From assembly GCA_035581425.1 (NCBI GenBank), contig DATJVP010000165.1, positions 1 through 16,680 of the forward strand: a stretch of 16,680 nt of DNA. The letters are read 5' to 3'. Positions within the stretch are counted from its first letter, which is position 1. Each line of letters starts with the position of its first letter. The translations under genes were made by a program, and so were the position numbers. This document shows, piece after piece, positions 6,562-12,814 of this stretch. Below the pieces are notes generated by a model. The model made no database searches. It was not told where the DNA came from and saw only the letters and a program-made list of their open reading frames with translations. Source of the stretch: DASZHJ01 sp035581425. Lineage in GTDB: Bacteria; Pseudomonadota; Alphaproteobacteria; ATCC43930; CGMCC-115725.

Positions 6562-7764
6562 ATGACCGATGCCTTCATCTACGACGGCCTGCGCACGCCC
6601 TTCGGCCGCCACGCCGGCGGTCTCGCGCCGGTGCGGCCGGACGATCTCCTCGCGGGCGTGATCAAGGAGCTGGTGGCGCGCAATCCCTTCAAGGCGGAGG
6701 CCTACGAAGACTCCGTGATGGGCTGCACCAACCAGGCCGGCGAGGATGCGCGCAACGTGGCGCGCCACGCCGCACTGCTCGCGGGCTTGCCGGTCTCGAT
6801 CGGCGGGCTCACGGTTAATCGCCTCTGCGGCAGCGGGCTCGCCGCGATCTGCGATGCCGCCCGCGCCGCGAGCGCGGGACAAGGCGAGCTCTTCGTCGCC
6901 GGCGGCGTCGAGAGCATGAGCCGCGCTCCTTTCGTGATGGCGAAGAGCGAGCATCCCTACGCCCGCGAGGTCAGAGTCTTCGACAGCACCATCGGCGCGC
7001 GCTTCCCAAACCCACGCATCGGCAAGAGCTTCGGTCAGGACACCATGCCCGAGACCGCCGACAATGTCGGCCGTGACCTCGGCGTCTCCCGCGAGAGCTC
7101 CGACCGCTTCGCGCTGGCCTCGCAGCAGAAGTACGCAGCGGCGAAAGCCGCGGGCTTCTTCCAGGGCGAGATCGCCCCGGTCACGGTTCCCGGCGCCAAA
7201 CGCGGCAGCGAAACCATTATCGCGCTCGACGAGCATCCGCGCCCCAACACGACACTGGAGCGATTACAAGAATTGAAACCGCTCTTTGCCGACGGCGTTG
7301 TCACCGCAGGCAATGCCTCGGGGATCAACGATGGCGCGGGTGCGGTCATCGTCGGAACGCGCGCCGCCGGAGAGAAGGCAGGGAAAGCGCCGATGGCGCG
7401 AGTCGTCTCTGCCGCGATCGCTGGTGTCGAGCCGCGCGTGATGGGCCTCGGTCCCGTGCCCGCCGCGAAGAAAGCGCTCGCCCGCGCGGGGCTCACGCTC
7501 GCGGATATGGACGTAATCGAGATCAACGAGGCCTTCGCCACGCAAGTGCTGGGCTGCCTGAAGCTCCTGGAGCTTCCGGAGGACGAGGGCCGCGTCAATC
7601 CCAACGGCGGCGCAATCGCCGTCGGTCACCCGCTCGGAGCATCGGGCGCACGCATCGTGCTCACCGCAAGCCGCGAGCTACAGCGGCGCCAGGGACGCTA
7701 CGCGCTGGTCTCCATGTGCATCGGCGTCGGCCAAGGCATCGCCGCGGTGCTGGAGCGCGTCTGA
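6562..7764 (+). CDS. pcaF: Acetyl-CoA acyltransferase, 3-oxoadipyl-CoA thiolase type
   Basis: A 400-residue thiolase that cleaves a 3-oxoacyl-CoA with CoA to acetyl-CoA and a shortened acyl-CoA. The acylated nucleophile is C89 in NRLCGSG; H356 in AVGHPLG and C386 in SMCIGVGQG complete the site, with INEAF at 321-325. Segments GCTNQAGEDARNVAR (54-68), FVAGGVESMSRAPFVM (111-126), DEHPRPNTTLERL (223-235) and TAGNASGINDGA (248-259) are the signature of beta-ketoadipyl-CoA thiolases (PcaF/PaaJ), which yield succinyl-CoA and acetyl-CoA from aromatic catabolism. A broader 3-oxoacyl role is possible because no other paa or pca genes are nearby. The ATG at 6562 follows the hydratase stop by four bases; AGAGGA at 6545-6552 overlaps the hydratase end, pointing to coupled translation. 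Confidence 0.93.
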   Translation: MTDAFIYDGLRTPFGRHAGGLAPVRPDDLLAGVIKELVARNPFKAEAYEDSVMGCTNQAGEDARNVARHAALLAGLPVSIGGLTVNRLCGSGLAAICDAARAASAGQGELFVAGGVESMSRAPFVMAKSEHPYAREVRVFDSTIGARFPNPRIGKSFGQDTMPETADNVGRDLGVSRESSDRFALASQQKYAAAKAAGFFQGEIAPVTVPGAKRGSETIIALDEHPRPNTTLERLQELKPLFADGVVTAGNASGINDGAGAVIVGTRAAGEKAGKAPMARVVSAAIAGVEPRVMGLGPVPAAKKALARAGLTLADMDVIEINEAFATQVLGCLKLLELPEDEGRVNPNGGAIAVGHPLGASGARIVLTASRELQRRQGRYALVSMCIGVGQGIAAVLERV

Positions 7765-7790
7765 GCCCGTGCGATAGCTCGAAAAAGCCC

Positions 7791-8837
7791 ATGACCCCGC
7801 CCGATGCCGGCGCCGCCGCGCTGAGCTTCCCGCACACGACCCCGCCCGCACCGGGCGCGGTCACTGAGGTGGCGCCGGGCGTGAAGTGGTTGCGGATGCC
7901 GCTTCCCTTCGCGCTCGATCACATCAACCTCTGGCTCCTCGACGAGGGCGACGGCTGGACCATCGTCGATAGCGGCCTCAACACAGAGGCGACGAAGCAG
8001 CTCTGGGGCGAGATCTTCTCGCACGCGCTCGAGGGGAAGCCTGTGAAGCGGCTCCTCGTTACGCATTTCCACCCCGATCACATGGGTCTCGCGGGCTGGC
8101 TCACGGAGACGTTGCGGATACCGCTTTGGTGCACGGAGACGGAATGGCTTTTCGCGCGTCTGCTGAGTCTCGACGAGAGCGAAGCCTTCATGCGGAACGC
8201 CCTCGAATTCTACCGCCGCACCGGGATGGACGAAGCGACGCGCGCGATTTTCGCTGGACGCGGTAACACCTACAGCAAGCGCGTGACCGCGATCCCTCAC
8301 CGCTACACGAGGATCGGCGACGGCTCGATCGTGCGCGTTGGACGCCAGGAATGGCGCGTCGTCGTCGCGCGCGGGCACGCGCCCGAGCATGCCTGCCTCT
8401 ACTCGCCGGGGCTCGATCTCATCATCGCCGGCGACCAAGTACTGCCGAAAATCTCTCCGAACGTCAGCCTCTGGCCGCAGGAGCCCGAGGGCGATCCGCT
8501 TGCGCTCTTTCTCGCCTCGCTCGCGCGGCTGAAGCAGGAGATACCGGAAACGGCCTTCGTGCTGCCCTCGCACGGCCTCCCCTTCCACGGGCTACACCAC
8601 CGGATCGACCGGCTTGCGACGCATCACGAGGAGAGGCTCGGAGAGCTGGAGGCCGCCTGCCAGTTGCCCCGCACGGCGGCCGAGATCGTCCCGGTGCTGT
8701 TCCGACGCCAGCTCGATGCGCATCAGATCGGCTTCGCCGTCGGCGAGGCGCTCGCGCACATACAATACCTGATGAATCGCGGCCGCCTCGCGCGGGAGAC
8801 GCGACCGGACGGGGTCTACACCTATCGACGGGTCTAG
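7791..8837 (+). CDS. Metallo-beta-lactamase-fold hydrolase with C-terminal helical domain
   Basis: A 348-residue MBL-fold protein. Metal ligands are visible: THFHPDHMG (H92, H94, D96, H97), H196 in ARGHAPEH, D215 in IIAGDQVLP and H261 in LPSHGLPF. About 80 residues after the last ligand form an alpha-helical tail resembling the winged-helix extension of the LACTB2 type of MBL proteins. GDQVLPKISPNVSLWP is typical of a group often annotated as hydroxyacylglutathione hydrolase-like, whose substrates are mostly unknown. It starts at ATG 7791, 26 bases after the thiolase stop, with only a weak GAAAAAG upstream. Being third in an acyl-CoA operon, it may hydrolyse a thioester or lactone made in the pathway; that is inference. 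Its stop is nine bases from the converging MFS stop, with no obvious terminator between. Confidence 0.92.
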   Translation: MTPPDAGAAALSFPHTTPPAPGAVTEVAPGVKWLRMPLPFALDHINLWLLDEGDGWTIVDSGLNTEATKQLWGEIFSHALEGKPVKRLLVTHFHPDHMGLAGWLTETLRIPLWCTETEWLFARLLSLDESEAFMRNALEFYRRTGMDEATRAIFAGRGNTYSKRVTAIPHRYTRIGDGSIVRVGRQEWRVVVARGHAPEHACLYSPGLDLIIAGDQVLPKISPNVSLWPQEPEGDPLALFLASLARLKQEIPETAFVLPSHGLPFHGLHHRIDRLATHHEERLGELEAACQLPRTAAEIVPVLFRRQLDAHQIGFAVGEALAHIQYLMNRGRLARETRPDGVYTYRRV

Positions 8838-8846
8838 CGCTTCTCG

Positions 8847-10046
8847 CTATTCCGCGGCTTGCGCGCGTATCGGCAGGACCTCGAGCTCCTCCGGCCGGTG
8901 CGGGAATAGCAGCGCGCCCACGAAGACGAGCGAGCCGAAGCACGCGAGCACCAGGAAGAGAAGGCTGAACCCGCCGGTGCGCTCGTGCAGGAACGCCACC
9001 AGCGGTACCGCGCAGGCACCCGCGCTGAAGGAGACGACGTAGCGGAAGGCATAGGCGCGCGCGCGCCACGCCTGATCCGTGTAGCGCGCGACCATCGCAT
9101 CGTTGATGGTGACCTGCCCGAAAATCGCGAAGGCGATCGCGACGGCGAGCAATAGCATCGTCCAATCCTGCGCCCACGCCGCGAGCAACAGGCAGGGCCC
9201 TTGCAGCAGCGATAGCGGCAGGAACACCGTCCGAAGCGGATGGCGGTCGACGAAGTGCCCCACGATGAGCTGCGCCATCGCGCCGATGACATAGACGACC
9301 GCGAGCAGGATGCCGATCCAGAGCGGATTGTGCGCGAGGAGACTCAAACGCTCATCGAAAATCTTCGAGTTGGCGTTGGTGATGGCCTGGAAGACGACGC
9401 TTCCGGCGGAGGTCACGAGGACGAGCACGGCGAAGGCGTGCACGACCACGTTCCGCGGCACCGCCGCCGCCGCCCGCTTGACGTTCGCCTTGGCGAGGCG
9501 CTCGTCCGGAACCATCGCGAGGAACGCCACGCCGAACGCGATCGCGACCGCGCCGGGAATGACGAAAGCCCAGCGCCAACCAAGATACTGCGTGATCGCG
9601 CCGGTCGCCGCGGCGGCCGCCGCCACGCCCATGTTGCCCCAGACACCGTTGACGCCGATGGTGCGGCCGAGCTTGTCCGCATGCGCCACGAGCATCGCGG
9701 TACCCACGGGGTGATAGATCGCAGCGAAGAGCCCGACAAAAGTCAGGGAGATCGCGAGCATGAGCGGTGTCGTGCTGAAGGCCGTCACGATCGCCGTCAC
9801 GCCGATCCCGATGAAGAACACGGCCATCATGTTGCGCCGGCTCCAGCGGTCGCCGAGCCAGCCCGCCGGCAGCGAGCCCGCGCCGAAGGCGATGACGCCG
9901 CCGAGGGAGAGCGCCAGCAGATTGCCGTAGCTGTCACCGAAACTCGCGCCCATGCCGAGCACGGCCGTCGGGAAGATCAGCACCATCAAGTGGTCGAGCG
10001 CGTGCGCGACGTTGATGAAGCGAACGACGCGCGCGGAATTGTCCAT
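8847..10046 (-). CDS. Major facilitator superfamily transporter, 12 TM
   Basis: A 399-residue protein with about 12 hydrophobic segments in two halves. It opens MDNSARVVRFINVAHALDHL, then LIFPTAVLGMGASFG. The MFS loop 2-3 motif is GSLPAGWLGDRWSRRNMM (57-74), and the mid-protein loop after TM6 is charged (VPDERLAKANVKR). The second half repeats the motif weakly as VGHFVDRHPLRT. VARYTDQAWRARAYAFRY lies between late helices. Layout and the starting NVAHALDHL resemble fosmidomycin-resistance-like exporters, but import is possible and the substrate is unknown. The ATG at 10046 has GGAGAGAGG directly upstream. The reading frame is open for 154 more codons upstream, but that part lies antisense to the regulator and is not membrane-like. 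It is divergent from the AraC-type regulator, which probably controls it. Confidence 0.94.
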   Translation of the reverse strand: MDNSARVVRFINVAHALDHLMVLIFPTAVLGMGASFGDSYGNLLALSLGGVIAFGAGSLPAGWLGDRWSRRNMMAVFFIGIGVTAIVTAFSTTPLMLAISLTFVGLFAAIYHPVGTAMLVAHADKLGRTIGVNGVWGNMGVAAAAAATGAITQYLGWRWAFVIPGAVAIAFGVAFLAMVPDERLAKANVKRAAAAVPRNVVVHAFAVLVLVTSAGSVVFQAITNANSKIFDERLSLLAHNPLWIGILLAVVYVIGAMAQLIVGHFVDRHPLRTVFLPLSLLQGPCLLLAAWAQDWTMLLLAVAIAFAIFGQVTINDAMVARYTDQAWRARAYAFRYVVSFSAGACAVPLVAFLHERTGGFSLLFLVLACFGSLVFVGALLFPHRPEELEVLPIRAQAAE

Positions 10047-10070
10047 GCCTCTCTCCACTAACCTCTGCTG

Positions 10071-10086
10071 GACAAGATAACTTGTC
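10071..10086. promoter_or_regulatory. Inverted repeat GACAAG-N4-CTTGTC between transporter and regulator, putative operator
   Basis: Perfect six-base arms lie 25 to 40 bases upstream of the MFS ATG (10046) and about 42 to 57 bases before the regulator ATG (10128). This is where an operator controlling the transporter would be expected. The arms share GACAA/TTGTC with the repeat at 5695-5711, though the spacing is 16 rather than 15 bases across the core. Confidence 0.55.
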
Positions 10087-10102
10087 TGAACCACACTGTC
10101 CT

Positions 10103-10129
10103 GACAATTTCTATCGAGATTCGGACAAT
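10103..10129 (+). promoter_or_regulatory. Two direct GACAAT half-sites, 21 bases apart, before the AraC-type gene
   Basis: GACAAT occurs at 10103-10108 and 10124-10129, exactly two helical turns apart, the second overlapping the regulator start codon (ATG 10128). AraC-family proteins commonly bind direct repeats spaced this way. The site would suit self-repression of the regulator. Confidence 0.4.
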
Positions 10130-10907
10130 GCCCGCGCGCAGCACCAATCGCGAGGATTTTCAGCGGGTTCCGCGGCCTGTCGCGGCCATGGCCAAGGACT
10201 TCCCCAGCGGCTTCGTGATCGAGCGACACAGTCATCCGCGCGCCCAGCTCATCTATGCAGCCGAGGGGGTGATGCGCGTGACGACGCCGGGCGGCGCCTG
10301 GATCGTGCCGCCCTATCGAGCGGTCTGGATCCCCGCAGGGATCGAGCACGAAGTCCGCATGAGCGGGGCGGTCGAGATGCGGACGCTCTACATCGAGCCC
10401 AAGGCGGCGCCGACGGCGCTCAGGGAATGCACGGTGCTGGAGGTGACGCCGCTCCTGCGCGCACTCATCCTGCGCGCGGTCGAGGAGCCGATCGAATACG
10501 ACGAGCACGGCAGCGCCGGGCTGGTGATCGCGCTGATCCTCGCAGAGCTCGCGCGCGCTGCCACGGTGCCGCTTAGCGTTCCCCTGCCCCGCGACCCCAG
10601 GCTCGCGAGCCTATGCCGCGCGCTCCTCGACGATCCCGCCGCGAGGGAGACGCTCGAGGATTGGGCGCTCCGCGTCGGCGCCAGCGCGCGCACCTTGGCG
10701 CGGCTCTTCCAACGTGAGACCAGCATGAGCTTCATCGCCTGGCGCCAGCAGGTGCGGCTTGCGGAGGCGATGGGTCGGCTCGCGAAGGGCGAGCCCGTCG
10801 CGCTCATTGCCGAGGCGCTCGGCTATGCCAGCGCGAGCGCCTTCACCGCCATGTTCCATCGCGCGCTTGGCGCGACGCCGCTGCAATATCTTGCTCGCAT
10901 GAGCTAG
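10128..10907 (+). CDS. AraC-family transcriptional regulator with N-terminal cupin (NimR-like)
   Basis: A 259-residue regulator. The N-terminal half holds a small-cupin ligand domain with HSHPRAQLIYAAEGVMRV (34-51), PPYRAVWIPAGIEHEV (61-76) and LYIEP (87-91). The C-terminal half has two helix-turn-helix motifs: LEDWALRVGASARTLARLF (176-194) and VALIAEALGYASASAFTAMF (224-243), followed by the conserved GATPLQYL. This is the architecture of NimR/YeaM-type regulators, which in E. coli sit next to, and repress, an MFS transporter gene. Here the divergent MFS transporter gives the same arrangement, so control of that transporter by a small ligand is the best guess. The ATG at 10128 overlaps a GACAAT half-site and has no strong Shine-Dalgarno; an internal ATG at 10188 is possible but would cut the cupin start. 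The small secreted-protein gene begins 34 bases downstream. Confidence 0.93.
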   Translation: MPARSTNREDFQRVPRPVAAMAKDFPSGFVIERHSHPRAQLIYAAEGVMRVTTPGGAWIVPPYRAVWIPAGIEHEVRMSGAVEMRTLYIEPKAAPTALRECTVLEVTPLLRALILRAVEEPIEYDEHGSAGLVIALILAELARAATVPLSVPLPRDPRLASLCRALLDDPAARETLEDWALRVGASARTLARLFQRETSMSFIAWRQQVRLAEAMGRLAKGEPVALIAEALGYASASAFTAMFHRALGATPLQYLARMS

Positions 10908-10941
10908 AGTGGTCGCGACGCCTTTAAAAAAGGGGGTGCTC

Positions 10942-11403
10942 ATGCCTCGCAGTTCGTGTGCCGTCCTAGCCGCCGCGCTTCTCTTGACGCTCGGCATCTT
11001 CAGTCCCGCCCTCGCCGCCGAAAAGGTCAGATCCGCCATCGATGCCGGCAATCGCGCCTTCCTCGAGGCCTATGCCAAGGGCGATTCCGCGAAGGTCGCG
11101 TCCCTCTACGCGACTGACGCCATGGTGATGCCCCCGGGCGCGCCGCAAGCCAAAGGACGGGCGGGGATACAGAAATTCTGGCAAGGCGCGATGGACGCGG
11201 GGATCGGCAACGTGACGCTCAAGACGATCGAGGTCGGCTCCAGCGGCGCGCTCGCCTACGAGCAGGGTGAGTTCGGCCTCGACGTCAAAGGCAAGGACGG
11301 CAAAACCGCGCATGTCGCGGGCAAATACATCGTCGTCTGGAAGCGCACCGCGAAGGGCCAATGGCAGCTCTATCGCGACATCTGGAACGAGACGCCGCAG
11401 TAA
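10942..11403 (+). CDS. Secreted SnoaL/DUF4440-like (NTF2-fold) protein
   Basis: A 153-residue protein with a Sec signal peptide: basic start MPRSS, hydrophobic CAVLAAALLLTLGIF, then SPALA-AEKV with cleavage expected around residue 24 or 25. The Cys at position 6 is too early for a lipobox, so it should be soluble in the periplasm. The mature part reads as a SnoaL-like/DUF4440 NTF2 fold: AIDAGNRAFLEAYAKGDSAK helix, VASLYATDAMVMPPGAP, GRAGIQKFWQGAMDAG, and the ending YIVVWKRTAKGQWQLYRDIWNE. Such proteins bind small ligands or act as isomerases or cyclases; no specific reaction can be named. The ATG at 10942 is preceded by AGGGGGTG, a good ribosome-binding site, and is chosen over a longer frame opening at 10909 that would disrupt the signal peptide. 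It may be transcribed with the AraC-type gene 34 bases upstream. Confidence 0.9.
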   Translation: MPRSSCAVLAAALLLTLGIFSPALAAEKVRSAIDAGNRAFLEAYAKGDSAKVASLYATDAMVMPPGAPQAKGRAGIQKFWQGAMDAGIGNVTLKTIEVGSSGALAYEQGEFGLDVKGKDGKTAHVAGKYIVVWKRTAKGQWQLYRDIWNETPQ

Positions 11404-11409
11404 TCCGCG

Positions 11410-11874
11410 TCAGGCCGGCTTCGGAGCGGTGCGCGCGGCGGGATCGCCGTAGAGCTTCCGCGCGCGCCCTTCGAAGGCCGAGACCATGCGGCGGATCGCC
11501 TCGTTGAAGAGCACCTCGATGATTTTCTGCAGGACGCGCGAGCGAAACTCGAAATCGACGTGAAAGTCGATGATGCAGCCGCCATCCTCCTGCGGCTCGA
11601 AGATCCAACGGTTCTGCAGATACTTGAACGGCCCTTCGCTGTAGGCGACGTCGATACGGCGGGGACGGTCGAGCACGACCTTCGATGTGAAACGCTCGCG
11701 GATCATGCGGAAGCCGATGAGGAGATCGGCTATGATCGTGTCGTCCTTGCGCTCGCGAATACGCGCGCCCACGCACCACGGCAGGAACTCGGGATAGCGC
11801 TCGATATCGGCGACGAGGTCGAAGAGCTGCTCCGCGGTGTAAGGGAGCTTTCGCCGCTCTGCGTGCGTCGCCAT
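11410..11874 (-). CDS. COQ10/RatA-like START-domain protein (ubiquinone-binding type)
   Basis: A 154-residue single START/SRPBCC-domain protein of usual length. The first part, RRKLPYTAEQLFDLVADIERYPEFLPWCVGARI, is the hallmark of the COQ10/RatA family; later FTSKVVLDRPRRIDV, SEGPFKYLQNRWIFEP and DFHVDFEFRSRVLQKIIEVLF (helix lining the ligand tunnel) agree. Eukaryotic and bacterial COQ10 homologues bind ubiquinone and help respiratory function. E. coli RatA was named a ribosome-association toxin, and databases often transfer that name. No antitoxin (RatB-type) gene is next to it here, so the quinone role is favoured. It starts at ATG 11874, seven bases after lipA, with a weak ribosome-binding site, suggesting coupling. 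It is the last gene of the PDH operon and converges on the secreted-protein gene with a six-base gap. Confidence 0.9.
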   Translation of the reverse strand: MATHAERRKLPYTAEQLFDLVADIERYPEFLPWCVGARIRERKDDTIIADLLIGFRMIRERFTSKVVLDRPRRIDVAYSEGPFKYLQNRWIFEPQEDGGCIIDFHVDFEFRSRVLQKIIEVLFNEAIRRMVSAFEGRARKLYGDPAARTAPKPA

Positions 11875-11881
11875 ACGCGGC

Positions 11882-12811
11882 TCAGCCGCGCGCGGCGCGG
11901 GCCGCCCGGAGCTTGGCGAAGTCGTCACCGGCGAAATAGGAGCTGCGCGTCAGCGGCGAGGACGAGACCATCAGGAAGCCCTTGCCGAAGGCCATGCGGC
12001 GATAGGCCTCGAACTCCTCCGGCGTCACGAAGCGCGCAACCGCGTGATGCTTCGGCGTCGGCTGCAAGTACTGGCCGATGGTGAGAAAATCGACATCGGC
12101 CGCGCGCAGATCGTCCATCACCTGTAGCACCTCGCCCTTCTCCTCGCCCAATCCCACCATGAGGCCCGATTTCGTGAAGAGCGTGGGGTCTAGCCGCTTC
12201 ACGGTGTCGAGAAGGCGCAGCGAGTGGAAGTATCGCGCGCCCGGCCGCACCTCCGTGTAGAGCCTCGGCACCGTCTCGAGGTTGTGGTTGTAGACATCGG
12301 GCTTCGCCGCCACGACTTTCTCGATGGCGCCGGGCTTGTGCAGAAAATCCGGCGTCAGCACCTCGATCGTCGTCGCTGGCGCGCGCTTGCGGATCGCCTC
12401 GATCGTGCGCACGAAATGATCGGCGCCTCCGTCCTCGAGATCGTCGCGGTCGACGGAGGTCACGACGATGTGCGAGAGGCCCAGCGCCGCCGTCGCCTCC
12501 GCGACATGCTCGGGCTCGTGCGGGTCGAGCTGGTCGGGCTTTCCCGTCGCGACGTTGCAGAAAGTGCAGGCGCGGGTGCAAACGCTGCCAAGGATCATCA
12601 CGGTCGCGTGCTTCTGCTTCCAGCACTCCCCGATGTTGGGGCAAGCCGCCTCCTCGCAGACGGTATTGAGCTTGAGCGCGCGCATGAGCTTGCGCGTCTC
12701 GTTGTATTCCCGCGAGACCGGCGCCTTCACGCGGATCCAGTCGGGCTTCCGCGCGATGGGATTGTCCGGCTTGTGCGCCTTCTCGGGGTGACGAAGCTTG
12801 ATCTCGTCCAT
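11882..12811 (-). CDS. lipA: Lipoyl synthase
   Basis: A 309-residue radical-SAM enzyme that inserts two sulfurs into octanoyl groups on E2 and H proteins, making lipoyl cofactor. The auxiliary 4Fe-4S cluster cysteines are C52, C57 and C63 (CEEAACPNIGEC), and the radical-SAM cluster is C78, C82 and C85 (CTRACTFC). The C-terminal RSSY (289-292) holds the serine ligand of the auxiliary cluster. DRDDLEDGGADHF (121-133), NHNLETVPRLY (175-185) and GLMVGLGEEKGEV (216-228) are conserved LipA segments, so the protein should be fully active. It starts at ATG 12811 (MDEIKLRHPEK) three bases after the lpdA stop; the ribosome-binding site is weak and translation is probably coupled. Placing it in the PDH operon supplies the cofactor with the complex that uses it. 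LipB is not in this window. Confidence 0.97.
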   Translation of the reverse strand: MDEIKLRHPEKAHKPDNPIARKPDWIRVKAPVSREYNETRKLMRALKLNTVCEEAACPNIGECWKQKHATVMILGSVCTRACTFCNVATGKPDQLDPHEPEHVAEATAALGLSHIVVTSVDRDDLEDGGADHFVRTIEAIRKRAPATTIEVLTPDFLHKPGAIEKVVAAKPDVYNHNLETVPRLYTEVRPGARYFHSLRLLDTVKRLDPTLFTKSGLMVGLGEEKGEVLQVMDDLRAADVDFLTIGQYLQPTPKHHAVARFVTPEEFEAYRRMAFGKGFLMVSSSPLTRSSYFAGDDFAKLRAARAARG

Positions 12812-12814
12812 CGC

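Noticed and set aside
8838..8846. Possible bidirectional terminator between the converging MBL and MFS genes
   Set aside because: Only nine bases separate the two stops, with no stem-loop or T-run found in or near them.
10047..10508. 154-codon upstream extension of the MFS transporter frame
   Set aside because: The extension lies antisense to the AraC-type regulator, is not membrane-like, and the ATG at 10046 has a strong GGAGAGAGG site and begins at the normal MFS N-terminus.
10921..10933. CCTTT-AAA-AAAGG small hairpin before the secreted-protein gene, considered as a terminator
   Set aside because: The stem is only five mostly A-T pairs, no T-run follows on the plus strand, and it merges with the ribosome-binding site of the next gene.
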